Assembly: GCA_963730685.1 (NCBI GenBank)
Contig: CAVSSP010000004.1
Span: 372,001-436,000, forward strand
Direction: 5' to 3'
Origin: Bog-756 sp963730685
GTDB lineage: Bacteria > Actinomycetota > Acidimicrobiia > Acidimicrobiales > RAAP-2
Length of the DNA stretch: 64,000 nt
Shown here: in pieces, positions 26,155 through 34,780 of the stretch
Layout: each line of letters opens with the position of its first letter
Numbering within the stretch: the stretch's first letter is position 1
Made by a program: the position numbers and the translations under genes
Notes under the pieces: generated by a model
Database searches by the model: none
What the model saw: the letters and a program-made list of their open reading frames with translations, nothing else
What the model was told of the DNA's origin: nothing

Positions 26155-27546
26155 ATGGGCAGCCTCTCCGACGTGTTCAAGGCGTACGACATCCGAGGGG
26201 TGGTTCCCGACCAGCTCAACGCCGACCAATTCCGCGCCATCGGGGTGGCGGTGGCCCGGTTCACGGGCGGGCCCCGCCTGCTGGTGGCACGGGACATGCG
26301 GGAGTCCGGCGTCGAGTTGGCCCGGGCCTTCGCCGACGGGGCCCGATCCGAGGGAGTGGCCGTGACCGACCTGGGCCTCGCCTCCACCGATCTCTTGTAC
26401 TTCGCGGCCGGGAGTCTCGATGCACCCGGGGCGATGTTCACGGCGTCGCACAACCCGGCCCGCTACAACGGGCTCAAGCTCTGTCAGTCCGGGGCCCGTC
26501 CCATCGGACGCGATACCGGTCTGGATGTGATCCAGGCCACCGCCGAGTCACTGCTCGCGCAGTGGGGGGCCGACGGTCCCCCCGCCCTCGATCCCGACCG
26601 GCTGGCGTCACTCGAGGAGCGGTCGGTGCTGGACGAGTACGCCGACCACGTCCGCTCGTTCGTCGACGTCTCGTCGCTGCGACCACTCCGGGTCATCGCC
26701 GACACCGCCAACGGCATGGGCGGCCTGGTGGCCCCCAAGGTATTCGAGGGTCTCCCCTTCGACGTGGACATCCTGTTCCCCGAGCTGGACGGGAATTTCC
26801 CCAACCATCCCGCCGATCCCATCCAGCCGGAGAACTTGGTGGCATTGAAGGCGGCGGTGCTCGCCGAGGGTGCCGATGTCGGGCTGGCCTTCGACGGTGA
26901 TGCCGACCGGGTGTTCCTCGTCGACGAGCGGTCCGAGCCCGTCTCGGGGTCGCTGACCACCGCGCTGGTGGCCTCGTCGATGCTGGCCAAACACCCCGGG
27001 GCCACCGTGCTCTACAACTGCATCTGCTCGCGCGTCGTCCCCGAGGTCATCGCCGAGCAGGGCGGTGTCGGCATCCGGACCAAGGTCGGGCACAGCTACA
27101 TCAAGCAGATCATGGCTGACACCGGCGCCATCTTCGGCGGTGAGCACTCGGGCCACTACTACTTCCGCGACAACTACCGTGCCGATTCGGGCATCATCGC
27201 GGCCATGGTCGTCCTCGAGCTGTTGAGTGTCACCGGCACCGCACTGTCCGAACTGCTCGAGCCCTTCAAGCGGTACGCCGACTCGGGGGAGATCAACACC
27301 GTCGTCGACGATCCGGCCGGAGCCGTCGAGCTGATGGCGGCCGAGGTGGAGGCAGCGGGCGGCACGCTGGGCACCGGCGACCGCCTCGACGGGCTCACGG
27401 TCGATCGGGGAGACTGGTGGTTCAACCTCCGCCCGTCGAACACCGAACCCCTGCTGCGCCTCAACGTGGAGGCCCCGGACGAGGAGGCCTGTGCCGCCCA
27501 CGTGGCCGAGGTGCAGGCGGACATCGCCGGACTGCTCGGCACCTGA
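26155..27546 (+). CDS. manB: Phosphomannomutase/phosphoglucomutase
   Basis: 463 aa alpha-D-phosphohexomutase interconverting mannose- (or glucose-) 6-phosphate and 1-phosphate, feeding GDP-mannose and other sugar nucleotides. All four domain signatures are present: the phosphoserine loop TASHNP (Ser98), the Mg-binding DGDADR (Asp247, 249, 251), the sugar-recognition loop GGEHSGHYYF, and the phosphate loop RPSNTEP. It is followed by the Trm112-like and SIS isomerase genes, the same order as in Mycobacterium and Streptomyces around manB. The message is probably near-leaderless. Confidence 0.93.
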   Translation: MGSLSDVFKAYDIRGVVPDQLNADQFRAIGVAVARFTGGPRLLVARDMRESGVELARAFADGARSEGVAVTDLGLASTDLLYFAAGSLDAPGAMFTASHNPARYNGLKLCQSGARPIGRDTGLDVIQATAESLLAQWGADGPPALDPDRLASLEERSVLDEYADHVRSFVDVSSLRPLRVIADTANGMGGLVAPKVFEGLPFDVDILFPELDGNFPNHPADPIQPENLVALKAAVLAEGADVGLAFDGDADRVFLVDERSEPVSGSLTTALVASSMLAKHPGATVLYNCICSRVVPEVIAEQGGVGIRTKVGHSYIKQIMADTGAIFGGEHSGHYYFRDNYRADSGIIAAMVVLELLSVTGTALSELLEPFKRYADSGEINTVVDDPAGAVELMAAEVEAAGGTLGTGDRLDGLTVDRGDWWFNLRPSNTEPLLRLNVEAPDEEACAAHVAEVQADIAGLLGT

Positions 27547-27587
27547 CCCGTGGGCCCGCCCGAACCGATTCGACCTGAGAGGATTGC

Positions 27588-27836
27588 ATGATGACGCTCG
27601 ACCCGCTCCTTATCGACGTGCTGGCGTGTCCGGAGGACAAGGGACCGCTCCTCTACTTCGCCGACGAGGACCTGCTGTACAACCCGAGGCTCCACCGCAC
27701 CTATCCGGTCAGGGACGGAATCCCGGTGATGCTCATCGACGAGTCGAGCACCGTCGACGCCGCCGAGCACGAGCGCCTCACCGCCAAGGCGGAGGCGGGT
27801 GGTGCCTCCCTCACCAGCGGGGCATCCCCTTCGTGA
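27588..27836 (+). CDS. Trm112-like (UPF0434) small protein
   Basis: 82 aa. It has the Trm112/YcaR signature LLIDVLACPEDKGPL followed by a beta hairpin ending YPVRDGIPVMLIDES. Only one Cys is present, so no zinc site is expected. Eukaryotic Trm112 activates methyltransferases; the bacterial role is not settled. The start could be either of two adjacent ATGs (27588 or 27591). The stop overlaps the GTG of the SIS gene, and the manB-Trm112-SIS order is conserved in Actinomycetota. Confidence 0.85.
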   Translation: MMTLDPLLIDVLACPEDKGPLLYFADEDLLYNPRLHRTYPVRDGIPVMLIDESSTVDAAEHERLTAKAEAGGASLTSGASPS

Positions 27837-28907
27837 CCGTGGCGCAGGGCGAAGGCACGTATCCCTCGCCGCTCCCGGTGGACTCCCTCGACATGTGGGG
27901 GGCGACCGCCGGCCTGCCCGAGCAGGTCGAGGCGGCCGTCTCGGCGGCGAAGGGAATCGGCGATCTGCCCGGCCACGACACGGGTGGAGAACGTGGTGGT
28001 GCTGGGCATGGGGGGTAGCGGCATCGCCGGCGACGTGCTGGTGGCGGCGGCGGCTCCGTTCATGCCGGTGCCGGTGACGGTGGTCAAGGGCTACGAGCCC
28101 CCGGATTTCGTGGGGACCGGGTCGCTGGTGTTCGCCATGTCGTTCTCCGGTGACACCGAAGAGACGCTGGAGGCGGCGGCCGGCGCCTTCGAGGCGGGTG
28201 CGTCGATGATCGTGGTGGCCGGGGGAGGAGCACTGGTCGACCTGGCCGGCGAGTGGAACGTGCCGGTGGTCCCCGTCCCGAAGGACATCCCCCAGCCCCG
28301 GGCGGCGCTGGGCGCCATGGCCATCCCCCCGCTGGTGCTGTTGGAGCAGATCGGCCTGTTCCCCGGTGCCCTCCAATGGGTGGACCAGGCGGTGGCCCAG
28401 CTCCGGGCCCGACGTGACCAGCTGGTCCGGCCCGGCAGCCTGGCCGAGGACGTGGCCCGCCGGCTCGGGCGCACCTTCCCCCTCGTGCACAGCTCCGGCG
28501 ACCTTGGTGCCGCCGCCGCACTGCGGTGGAAGGCCCAGGTCAACGAGAACGCCAAGAGTCCGGCGTTCTTCAACGTGTATCCCGAGCTGTGTCACAACGA
28601 GCTGGCCGGCTGGGGGCAGAACGGCGACGCCACCCGCCAGCTGATCACGCTGGTCAATCTCCGCCACGATGCGGAGCACCCCCAGGTGAGCAGGCGGTTC
28701 GATCTGGTCTCCGAGGTCCTGCGTGAGGTGGTGGCCGACGTGATCGAGGTCCGGGCGGACGGCGAGGGCGACCTCGCCCAGCTGCTCGACCTGGCGCTGG
28801 TCGGCGACTTCGTCTCGCTCCACCTCGCCGGCAACGAGGGGATCGACCCCGGACCGATCCCGGTCCTCGTGGACCTCAAGCGGGAGCTGGCCACCGGGCC
28901 CCGGTGA
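27833..28907 (+). CDS. SIS-domain bifunctional phosphoglucose/phosphomannose isomerase, frame broken near 27,983
   Basis: About 357 aa after correction. GTG 27833 overlaps the Trm112-like stop. The N-terminus (SLDMWGATAGLPEQVEAAV) is in one frame, and VENVVVLGMGGSGIAGDVL onward in another. Removing one G from the GGG at 27982-27984 joins them as GHDTVENVVV. SIS-domain features are the GGSGIAGD loop, SFSGDTEET and NENAKSPAFFNVYPELCHNE of the PGI/PMI family. It interconverts fructose-6-phosphate with glucose- or mannose-6-phosphate, directly upstream of ManB in metabolism. Confidence 0.85.
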
Positions 28908-29063
28908 GGTCGGGCCGGACCAGTAGAACCGCCCCTGACCTGGGAGTCTGGGGAATCTCCATCACCGCGTGACCGGGCCGACGTCATGTTTCCATCGCGT
29001 GACGACCGGGTCACAACCTGGTGACCGGGTGGGCCGACCCCTGGTTTTCCGACCCCAGAGGCG
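28908..29063. other. Gene-free segment upstream of candidate RNA
   Basis: No coding potential is seen. It holds repeated GTGACCGGG-type words and the inverted repeat GGTCAC-AACCTG-GTGACC at 29009-29026, a possible operator. Part of the 523-bp gap between the SIS gene and hpf. Confidence 0.5.
29009..29026. promoter_or_regulatory. Inverted repeat, possible operator
   Basis: GGTCAC-N6-GTGACC, about 40 bp upstream of the TACACT -10 at 29064. No regulator is identified. Confidence 0.3.
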
Positions 29064-29069
29064 TACACT
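29064..29069 (+). promoter_or_regulatory. -10 hexamer of candidate structured RNA
   Basis: TACACT fits TANNNT. It predicts a transcript beginning near 29074-29076 (GGGTGAGC). The -35 region is weak (CTGGTT, 17 nt upstream). Confidence 0.4.
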
Positions 29070-29073
29070 CCAT

Positions 29074-29300
29074 GGGTGAGCTGTTTGCGGGTCTGTGGTT
29101 GCAAGTCGAAGCCAGTCGCAGGCAAAACGACCCACGTAAGGCAACTCGTGGTTGCTGAGCATGGTGCGACTTAGGAGTAAGACCTGCCCATCGGGCTCCC
29201 GGCTGTCGGGGGCGGGTGGAGAGGAGATGATGCGTGCCATCAGTGGCCCTGTAGGGACGTCGACCAAAACGGTACGGCGCCGCCGGGGCTCGGCCGTCAT
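29074..29300 (+). ncRNA. Candidate structured RNA upstream of hpf, possibly raiA-motif RNA
   Basis: This stretch has base composition unlike the surrounding genes and many paired segments. AGTCGCA (29114-29120) pairs with TGCGACT (29165-29171), GGGTC (29089-29093) with GACCC (29129-29133), and CCACG (29132-29136) with CGTGG (29147-29151); some are mutually exclusive, as in pseudoknotted RNAs. It lies directly upstream of hpf (raiA). The raiA motif is a conserved RNA known in Bacillota and Actinomycetota and named for that association. I cannot align it to the family model, so identity is inferred from position and structure. The ends are approximate. It may be an independent RNA or the hpf leader. 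Confidence 0.55.
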
Positions 29301-29430
29301 TCTCCCTGCAGGCGAGTGTGGGGTCAAAGACCAGGTCAGCCGCATGCAGCTCACATCGTAGATTCCACGACCGATCGGGAGGACCGGCCGACCGCACAGT
29401 GTCCCTGCATCACAACCAGGAGGCGAGCAT

Positions 29431-29796
29431 ATGGACGTGGTCATTGCGTATGGCAGGAAGATCGTGCCTGACGAGGTGAGGTCGCAGACGTTGGAGAAGG
29501 TGGGCCGCCTCGGCCACCTCTGCCCCGGGCTCGACCGTGCCGAGGTTCGATTCTCCGAGGAACGCAATCCGAGGATCGCCGACAAGGAGTGTTGCGAGGT
29601 GATCATCTTCGGCCACGGACGGTCCATCCGGGCCCACGCCGCCGGCCCGCTCCCGCTGGTGGCGGTGGACCTGGTGGTGGAGAAGCTCGAGCACCAGCTG
29701 GAGAAGACCAAGGGCCGACTGGTCGGCCGGTCCCATCCCCGCCGTCGCCCGGCCAACTCCGTCTCCATCCTCCGCGAGCGGGTGCGCACGGCCTGA
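29431..29796 (+). CDS. hpf: Ribosome hibernation promoting factor (HPF/RaiA), short form
   Basis: 121 aa HPF/S30AE-fold protein that binds the 30S decoding centre to inactivate ribosomes in stationary phase. It matches the N-terminal HPF domain: DRAEVRFSEERNPRIADKE and VAVDLVVEKLEHQLEKTKGRL. It stops after a basic tail and lacks the C-terminal dimerisation domain of the long HPF found in most Actinomycetota. No continuation of that domain is seen before secA. AGGAGG at 29418-29423 sits 7 nt before the ATG. secA follows 98 nt later, an association also seen in Mycobacterium. Confidence 0.88.
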   Translation: MDVVIAYGRKIVPDEVRSQTLEKVGRLGHLCPGLDRAEVRFSEERNPRIADKECCEVIIFGHGRSIRAHAAGPLPLVAVDLVVEKLEHQLEKTKGRLVGRSHPRRRPANSVSILRERVRTA

Positions 29797-29879
29797 GGCG
29801 AACCGGACCTCCGGCGACGGGCCCCCGCCCGCCAACATCACCGACCCCACCGACCGCCATCCGCCGGTACTGCCGACGG

Positions 29880-29885
29880 TAGAGT
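29880..29885 (+). promoter_or_regulatory. -10-like hexamer for near-leaderless secA
   Basis: TAGAGT, 9 nt before the secA ATG. No clear Shine-Dalgarno sequence lies between them. Confidence 0.4.
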
Positions 29886-29894
29886 GGGGCGGCC

Positions 29895-32664
29895 ATGAGT
29901 ATGTTCTCCAAAGTCCTTCGCGCCGGCGAGGGCAAGAAAGTCCGACGGCTGGCGGAGTTGGTCCCGCTGGTCAACGCCCTCGAGCCGGAGATGGAGGCGC
30001 GCTCCGACGAGGAGCTCCAGGCGTTGACGCCGGCCTTCCGCCAGCGCATCGAGGACGGCGAGACGCTCGAGGACGTGCTGATCGAGGCGTTCGCCTTGGT
30101 CGAGAGAGGCGGCGTGGCGCGTGTTGGGGCAGCGCCACTTCGACGCCCAGCTGATGGGCGGGATGGCGCTCCACTTCGGCTGGATCGCCGAGATGAAGAC
30201 GGGCGAAGGCAAGACCCTGGTGTCGACGCTGCCGGTCTATCTCAACGCGCTGGCCGGCGACGGCGTCCACGTGGTCACCGTCAACGACTACCTCGCCACC
30301 CGGGACTCGGAATGGATGGGTCAGCTGCACCGGTTCCTCGGGCTCACCGTGGGCCGGGTGGGACCGGACATCGATGACCCCGCGGCCAAGCGGGAGGCGT
30401 ACGGGTCCGACGTCACCTACGGGACCAACACGGAATTCGGGTTCGACTACCTCCGCGACAACATGGCCCGCTCCAAGGACGCCATGGTCCAACGCGGCCA
30501 CCACTACGCCATCGTGGACGAGGTGGACTCGATCCTCATCGACGAGGCGCGCACACCGCTGATCATCTCGGGACCGGCGGCGGAGTCGGCCCAGCTGTAC
30601 TACCAGTTCGCCGGGATCGTGCGCACCCTCCGGGCGGAGGACGACTACGAGGTCGACGAGGAGAAGCGGATCGTCGTCCCCACCGAGGCCGGCATCGAAA
30701 AGGTCGAGCGCCAGCTCGGGGTGGGCAATCTCTACGACGCGGTGGCGGTCAACTACGTCCACCACCTGACCCAGGCGCTGCTGGCCAAGGAGTTGTACCG
30801 ACGGGACAAGGACTACCTGGTCGCCGAGGGCGAAGTGAAGATCGTGGACGAGTTCACCGGTCGGACGCTCGACGGGCGCCGATGGTCCGACGGCCTCCAC
30901 CAGGCGGTGGAGGCCAAAGAGCGCGTACGCATCAAAGAGGAGAACCACACCTGGGCCACGGTCACCCTCCAGAACTACTTCCGCCTCTACGAGAAGCTCT
31001 CGGGCATGACCGGAACGGCGGAGACCGAGGCCTCCGAGTTCGCCAACACCTACGACCTGCCGGTGGTGCCGATCCCTCCCAACAAGCCACTGGTCCGCGA
31101 GGACAAGCCGGACCTCATCTACAAGACCGAGGATGCCAAGTTCGGCGCCGTGGTGGATGACATCGTCGAGAGCCAGACCACGGGCCAACCCGTCCTGGTC
31201 GGCACGGCCTCGGTGTCCAAGTCCGAGCACCTCTCGCGCCTGTTGGAGAAGCGGGGCATCGCCCACGAGGTGCTCAACGCCAAGCAGCACTTCCGCGAGG
31301 CGGAGATCGTGGCCCAGGCCGGACGGGTCGGTGCGGTGACGGTGGCCACCAACATGGCCGGCCGCGGGGTCGACATCATCCTCGGCGGCAATCCCGAGGG
31401 CCTGGCCGTCCGTGAGGCCCAGGCCCGCGGCCTCGATGTCACCACGGAAGAGGGCCAGGCCCAGATGGAGGCCCTCCAGGCCGAGTTCGATGCCACCTGT
31501 GCCCGTGAGGGCGACGAGGTGCGCGCCCTCGGTGGCCTCTACGTCCTGGGCAGCGAGCGTCACGAGAGTCGGCGGATCGACAACCAGCTCCGCGGGCGCT
31601 CGGGCCGGCAGGGCGATCCGGGCGAGAGCCGGTTCTTCCTCTCGCTCGAGGACGACCTGATGCGTCTGTTCGCCACCGGGGCGATGAACTGGGTCATGGG
31701 CAGGGCGCTTCCCGACGACGTCCCCATCGAGGCGAAGATGGTCACCAAGGCCATCGAGCGGGCCCAGAACACGGTCGAGGGCCGGAACGCCGAATCCCGC
31801 AAGGACGTCCTGAAGTACGACGACGTGATGAACGAGCAGCGCAAGGTGATCTACCGCCGGCGCTTCCAGATCATCGAGGGCGAAGACCTCCACGACGAGA
31901 CCATCGAGCTGCTGGAGAACGCCGTCACCTCGCTGGTGGCCTCGTCGTGCCCGTCGGACTATCCCGAGGAGTGGGACCTCGCCCAGCTGGTCACAGAGAT
32001 CACCCAGTACTACCCGACGAAATTCGTCGCCGACGACCTCGCCGATGCCAGCACGGTGGGCCAGATCACCGAGAGCATCCTCACCGAGGCGCTCGGCCTC
32101 TACGCCGAGCGGGACGAGTCGATCCCCGGAGGCGAAGAGACCGCCCGCCAGCTCGAGCGCGACATCATGCTGCAGATCATCGACCAGCGGTGGCAGGACC
32201 ACCTGGCCGAGATGGACTACCTGCGGGAGGGCATCAACCTGCGGGCGATGGGGAACCAGGACCCGTTGGTGGCGTACCAACGTGAAGGGTTCTCCATGTT
32301 CGGCAAGCTCATGGAGGGCATCAACGACGACTACCTGCGCTACGTGTTCCACGTGCAGGTCCTGGCCGAACCGGCCGCCGAGCCCGATCTCGAACGTGCC
32401 AGCTATCTGGCTGCCGACGACCCGGTGCAGGGGGACGGCGCCATCACCGCCGCCTTCGCGGCGGCCACCCCGGCCGAGCTCGAGCAGGCCAATGCCGTGC
32501 TGTCCGGTGGGAACGGCGCCGTGGGCGGCGTGACCAACCGGCTGGCCGACGACGGCGAGACCCAGGTGCCCATCGTGAAGTCCGATCGCGAGAAGCTCGG
32601 GCGCAACGACCCGTGCTGGTGCGGGAGCGGCAAGAAGTTCAAGTTCTGCCACGGCGCCAACTGA
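29895..32664 (+). CDS. secA: Preprotein translocase ATPase SecA, frame broken near 30,104
   Basis: About 922 aa after correction. It is the motor of the Sec export pathway. The N-terminus (MSMFSKVLRAGEGKKVRRL to EAFALV) is in one frame; EAAWRVLGQRHFDAQLMGG onward is in the next. A single extra base within GTCGAGAGAGGC (about 30,100-30,107) accounts for it. All SecA motifs follow: Walker A MKTGEGKT, DEVDSILIDEAR, the crosslinking domain, TNMAGRGVDI, LRGRSGRQGDPG, and the C-terminal zinc motif PCWCGSGKKFKFCHG. As secA is essential and no second copy is visible here, the break is probably a sequence error. prfB starts 1 nt after the stop. Confidence 0.93.
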
Positions 32665-32665
32665 C

Positions 32666-33823
32666 ATGGCGCCGGACGGCCCCCGTAGGGGGTCGGGGGA
32701 GCCCGACCGCGTGGACATCCGGTCGGTGCTGGCTTCCTTGGCCGAGCGCCTGAGCGAGGCCGAGCACTTCCTGGCCGCCGACCGCCTGGCCGAACGCCGC
32801 GCCGAGCTGGAGAAACTGGCCTCCGAGCCCGATCTGTGGAACGACGCCGACCACGCTCGGGAGGTCACCACCGAGCTCGGCCGTGTCAACGAGGACCTCG
32901 ACCAGCTGTCCGGTCTGGCCAGGGACCTGTCCGACGCCGAGACGCTCAACGAGCTGATCGAGGAGGAGGCCGACGACTCCCTGCGCCCCGAGGTCGAAGA
33001 GGGGCTCGACTCGTTGGACCGGCGTCTGCGCGCCCTCGAGCTCCGGTCGTTGTTCGGTGGCCGCTACGACGACGGCGACGCGGTAGCCGAGATCCACGCC
33101 GGTGCGGGTGGCACGGACGCCCAGGACTGGGCCGAGATGATGCTCCGGATGTACACCCGCTGGGCCGAGCGGCGCGGCTTCGACATCGAAGTCGAGGAGG
33201 CGACCGAGGGCCAAGAGGCCGGACTGCTGTCGGCCACCTTCATCATCAAGGGCCGCTACGCATTCGGACTGATGGCCGCCGAGCGGGGGGTCCACCGACT
33301 GGTCCGCATCTCGCCGTTCGACGCCCAGCACCGTCGCCAGACCAGCTTCGCCTCTCTCGATGTGGTCCCCTTCCTCGAAGACGTCTCGGGAATCGTCGAG
33401 ATCGACGAGAAGGACCTGCGCGTCGACACCTACCGGTCGTCTGGCGCCGGGGGCCAGCACGTCAACAAGACGGACTCGGCGGTACGGCTGACCCACCTCC
33501 CGACCGGGATCGTGGTCACGTGTCAGAACCAGCGCAGCCAGACCCAGAACAAGGCCAAGGCCATGCAGGTCCTCGGGGCCAAGCTGGCCGAGCGCCAACG
33601 GGCCGAGCACCAAGCCACCTTGGAGCAGTTGTCCGGGGATCGCACCGACAACGCATGGGGCAACCAGATCCGGTCCTATGTGATGGCGCCCTATCAGCTG
33701 GTGAAGGACCTCCGGACCAACGAGGAGACCGGCAACGTGGAGGCGGTGCTCGACGGCGACCTGGATGCCTTCATCGAGGCGGAGCTGCGACGACGCGCCG
33801 AGCAGCGCCGCGACGGCGAGTGA
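32666..33823 (+). CDS. prfB: Peptide chain release factor 2
   Basis: 385 aa class I release factor reading UGA and UAA. The codon-recognition tripeptide SPF is at 216-218 and the peptidyl-hydrolysis motif GGQ at 262-264 (SSGAGGQHVNKTDSAVRL). The frame is continuous, with no in-frame UGA near codon 25, so the autoregulatory +1 frameshift of E. coli prfB is absent. It follows secA by 1 nt and ends in a hairpin before ftsE. The secA-prfB-ftsE-ftsX order resembles that of other Actinomycetota. Confidence 0.95.
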   Translation: MAPDGPRRGSGEPDRVDIRSVLASLAERLSEAEHFLAADRLAERRAELEKLASEPDLWNDADHAREVTTELGRVNEDLDQLSGLARDLSDAETLNELIEEEADDSLRPEVEEGLDSLDRRLRALELRSLFGGRYDDGDAVAEIHAGAGGTDAQDWAEMMLRMYTRWAERRGFDIEVEEATEGQEAGLLSATFIIKGRYAFGLMAAERGVHRLVRISPFDAQHRRQTSFASLDVVPFLEDVSGIVEIDEKDLRVDTYRSSGAGGQHVNKTDSAVRLTHLPTGIVVTCQNQRSQTQNKAKAMQVLGAKLAERQRAEHQATLEQLSGDRTDNAWGNQIRSYVMAPYQLVKDLRTNEETGNVEAVLDGDLDAFIEAELRRRAEQRRDGE

Positions 33824-33827
33824 GGGC

Positions 33828-33845
33828 CGCCCCGCCGCCGGGGCG
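33828..33845 (+). terminator. prfB terminator-like hairpin
   Basis: Perfect 7-bp stem CGCCCCG / CGGGGCG with CCGC loop, 4 nt after the stop. No T-tract. Confidence 0.5.
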
Positions 33846-33988
33846 ATTGCCATCCGATCAGGTCACGCGATTAGTATTGCGACGGAGGTCAGAGGGGCTG
33901 AACCATTTGGCTGTACCGGAGCGGTAGCATTGCCCGAAATGAGAACATCGACTCGCACGCTCATGGCCATCGCTGACAGCACTCCCAC

Positions 33989-34780
33989 ATGATCAAATTC
34001 CAGAACGTCACGAAGACGTACAAGGGCTCCACCGTTGCGCTGAACGACTGCACGGTCGAGATCGACAAGGGTGAGTTCGTCTTCCTCGTCGGGCCCTCGG
34101 GTTCCGGCAAGACCACCTTCATCCGGCTCCTTCTCCGCGAGGAGACCCCGGACTCCGGCCGCATCTGGGAGGCGGGCAAGGAGATCGGCCACCTGTCCAA
34201 GTGGCGGATCCCGTACCTCCGCCGGAACATCGGGTGCGTGTTCCAGGACTTCCGGCTCCTCCCCAACAAGACCGTGTTCGAAAACGTGGCGTTCGCCCTC
34301 GAGGTGATCGGCCGTCCGAAGCACGTGATCGCCGCGCAGGTCCCCCAGGTACTGGACCTGGTCGGCCTCACGAAGAAGCGGGACAACCTGCCCCACGAGC
34401 TCTCCGGCGGCGAACAGCAGCGTGTGGCCGTCGCCCGGGCGTTCGTCAACCGTCCCCTGATCCTGCTGGCCGACGAGCCCACCGGCAACCTCGACCCCAC
34501 CACCAGCCTCGGGATCATGCGGCTGCTGGACCGGATCAACCGAACGGGAACCACCGTGATCATCGCCACCCACGACGCCGGCATGGTCGACCAGATGCGT
34601 CGACGGGTCATCGAGTTGGACCGCGGGCTCCTGGTCAGGGATCAGGCCCACGGCGTCTACGGCATCGACAGCGCCACCGCCGCCGCCGGGGCAGGATCGC
34701 CCACCGGCTCCATGGTGGACCAGGCACCGCCCGGGTTGGCCCCTGAAGGGGTGCCCGGCAGCGTCGCCGCCCGAACCTGA
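33989..34780 (+). CDS. ftsE: Cell division ATP-binding protein FtsE
   Basis: 263 aa ABC ATPase that partners FtsX to activate septal peptidoglycan hydrolases. Walker A is GPSGSGKT (about 36-43), the signature HELSGGEQQRVAVARA, Walker B LILLADEPTGNLD, and the H-loop ATHD. A 30-40 residue Ala/Gly/Pro-rich tail extends past the usual FtsE end. It starts MIKFQNVTKTY. The 165-bp gap after prfB suggests its own promoter; TAGTAT at about 33,871 is a weak candidate. The stop overlaps the ftsX ATG (TGATG). Confidence 0.95.
   Translation: MIKFQNVTKTYKGSTVALNDCTVEIDKGEFVFLVGPSGSGKTTFIRLLLREETPDSGRIWEAGKEIGHLSKWRIPYLRRNIGCVFQDFRLLPNKTVFENVAFALEVIGRPKHVIAAQVPQVLDLVGLTKKRDNLPHELSGGEQQRVAVARAFVNRPLILLADEPTGNLDPTTSLGIMRLLDRINRTGTTVIIATHDAGMVDQMRRRVIELDRGLLVRDQAHGVYGIDSATAAAGAGSPTGSMVDQAPPGLAPEGVPGSVAART

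Noticed and set aside
29152..29361. Small plus-strand open frame in the gap before hpf
   Set aside because: It has no ribosome site, no GC3 bias and lies in a region full of complementary segments; a structured RNA explains it better.
29895..30130. Programmed +1 frameshifting in secA and the other broken genes
   Set aside because: The shift sites share no sequence, several are ordinary homopolymers, and such frequent recoding is not known. Sequence error is simpler.
32666..32760. Programmed frameshift site in prfB
   Set aside because: The gene reads through without an in-frame UGA, so the E. coli-type control is absent.
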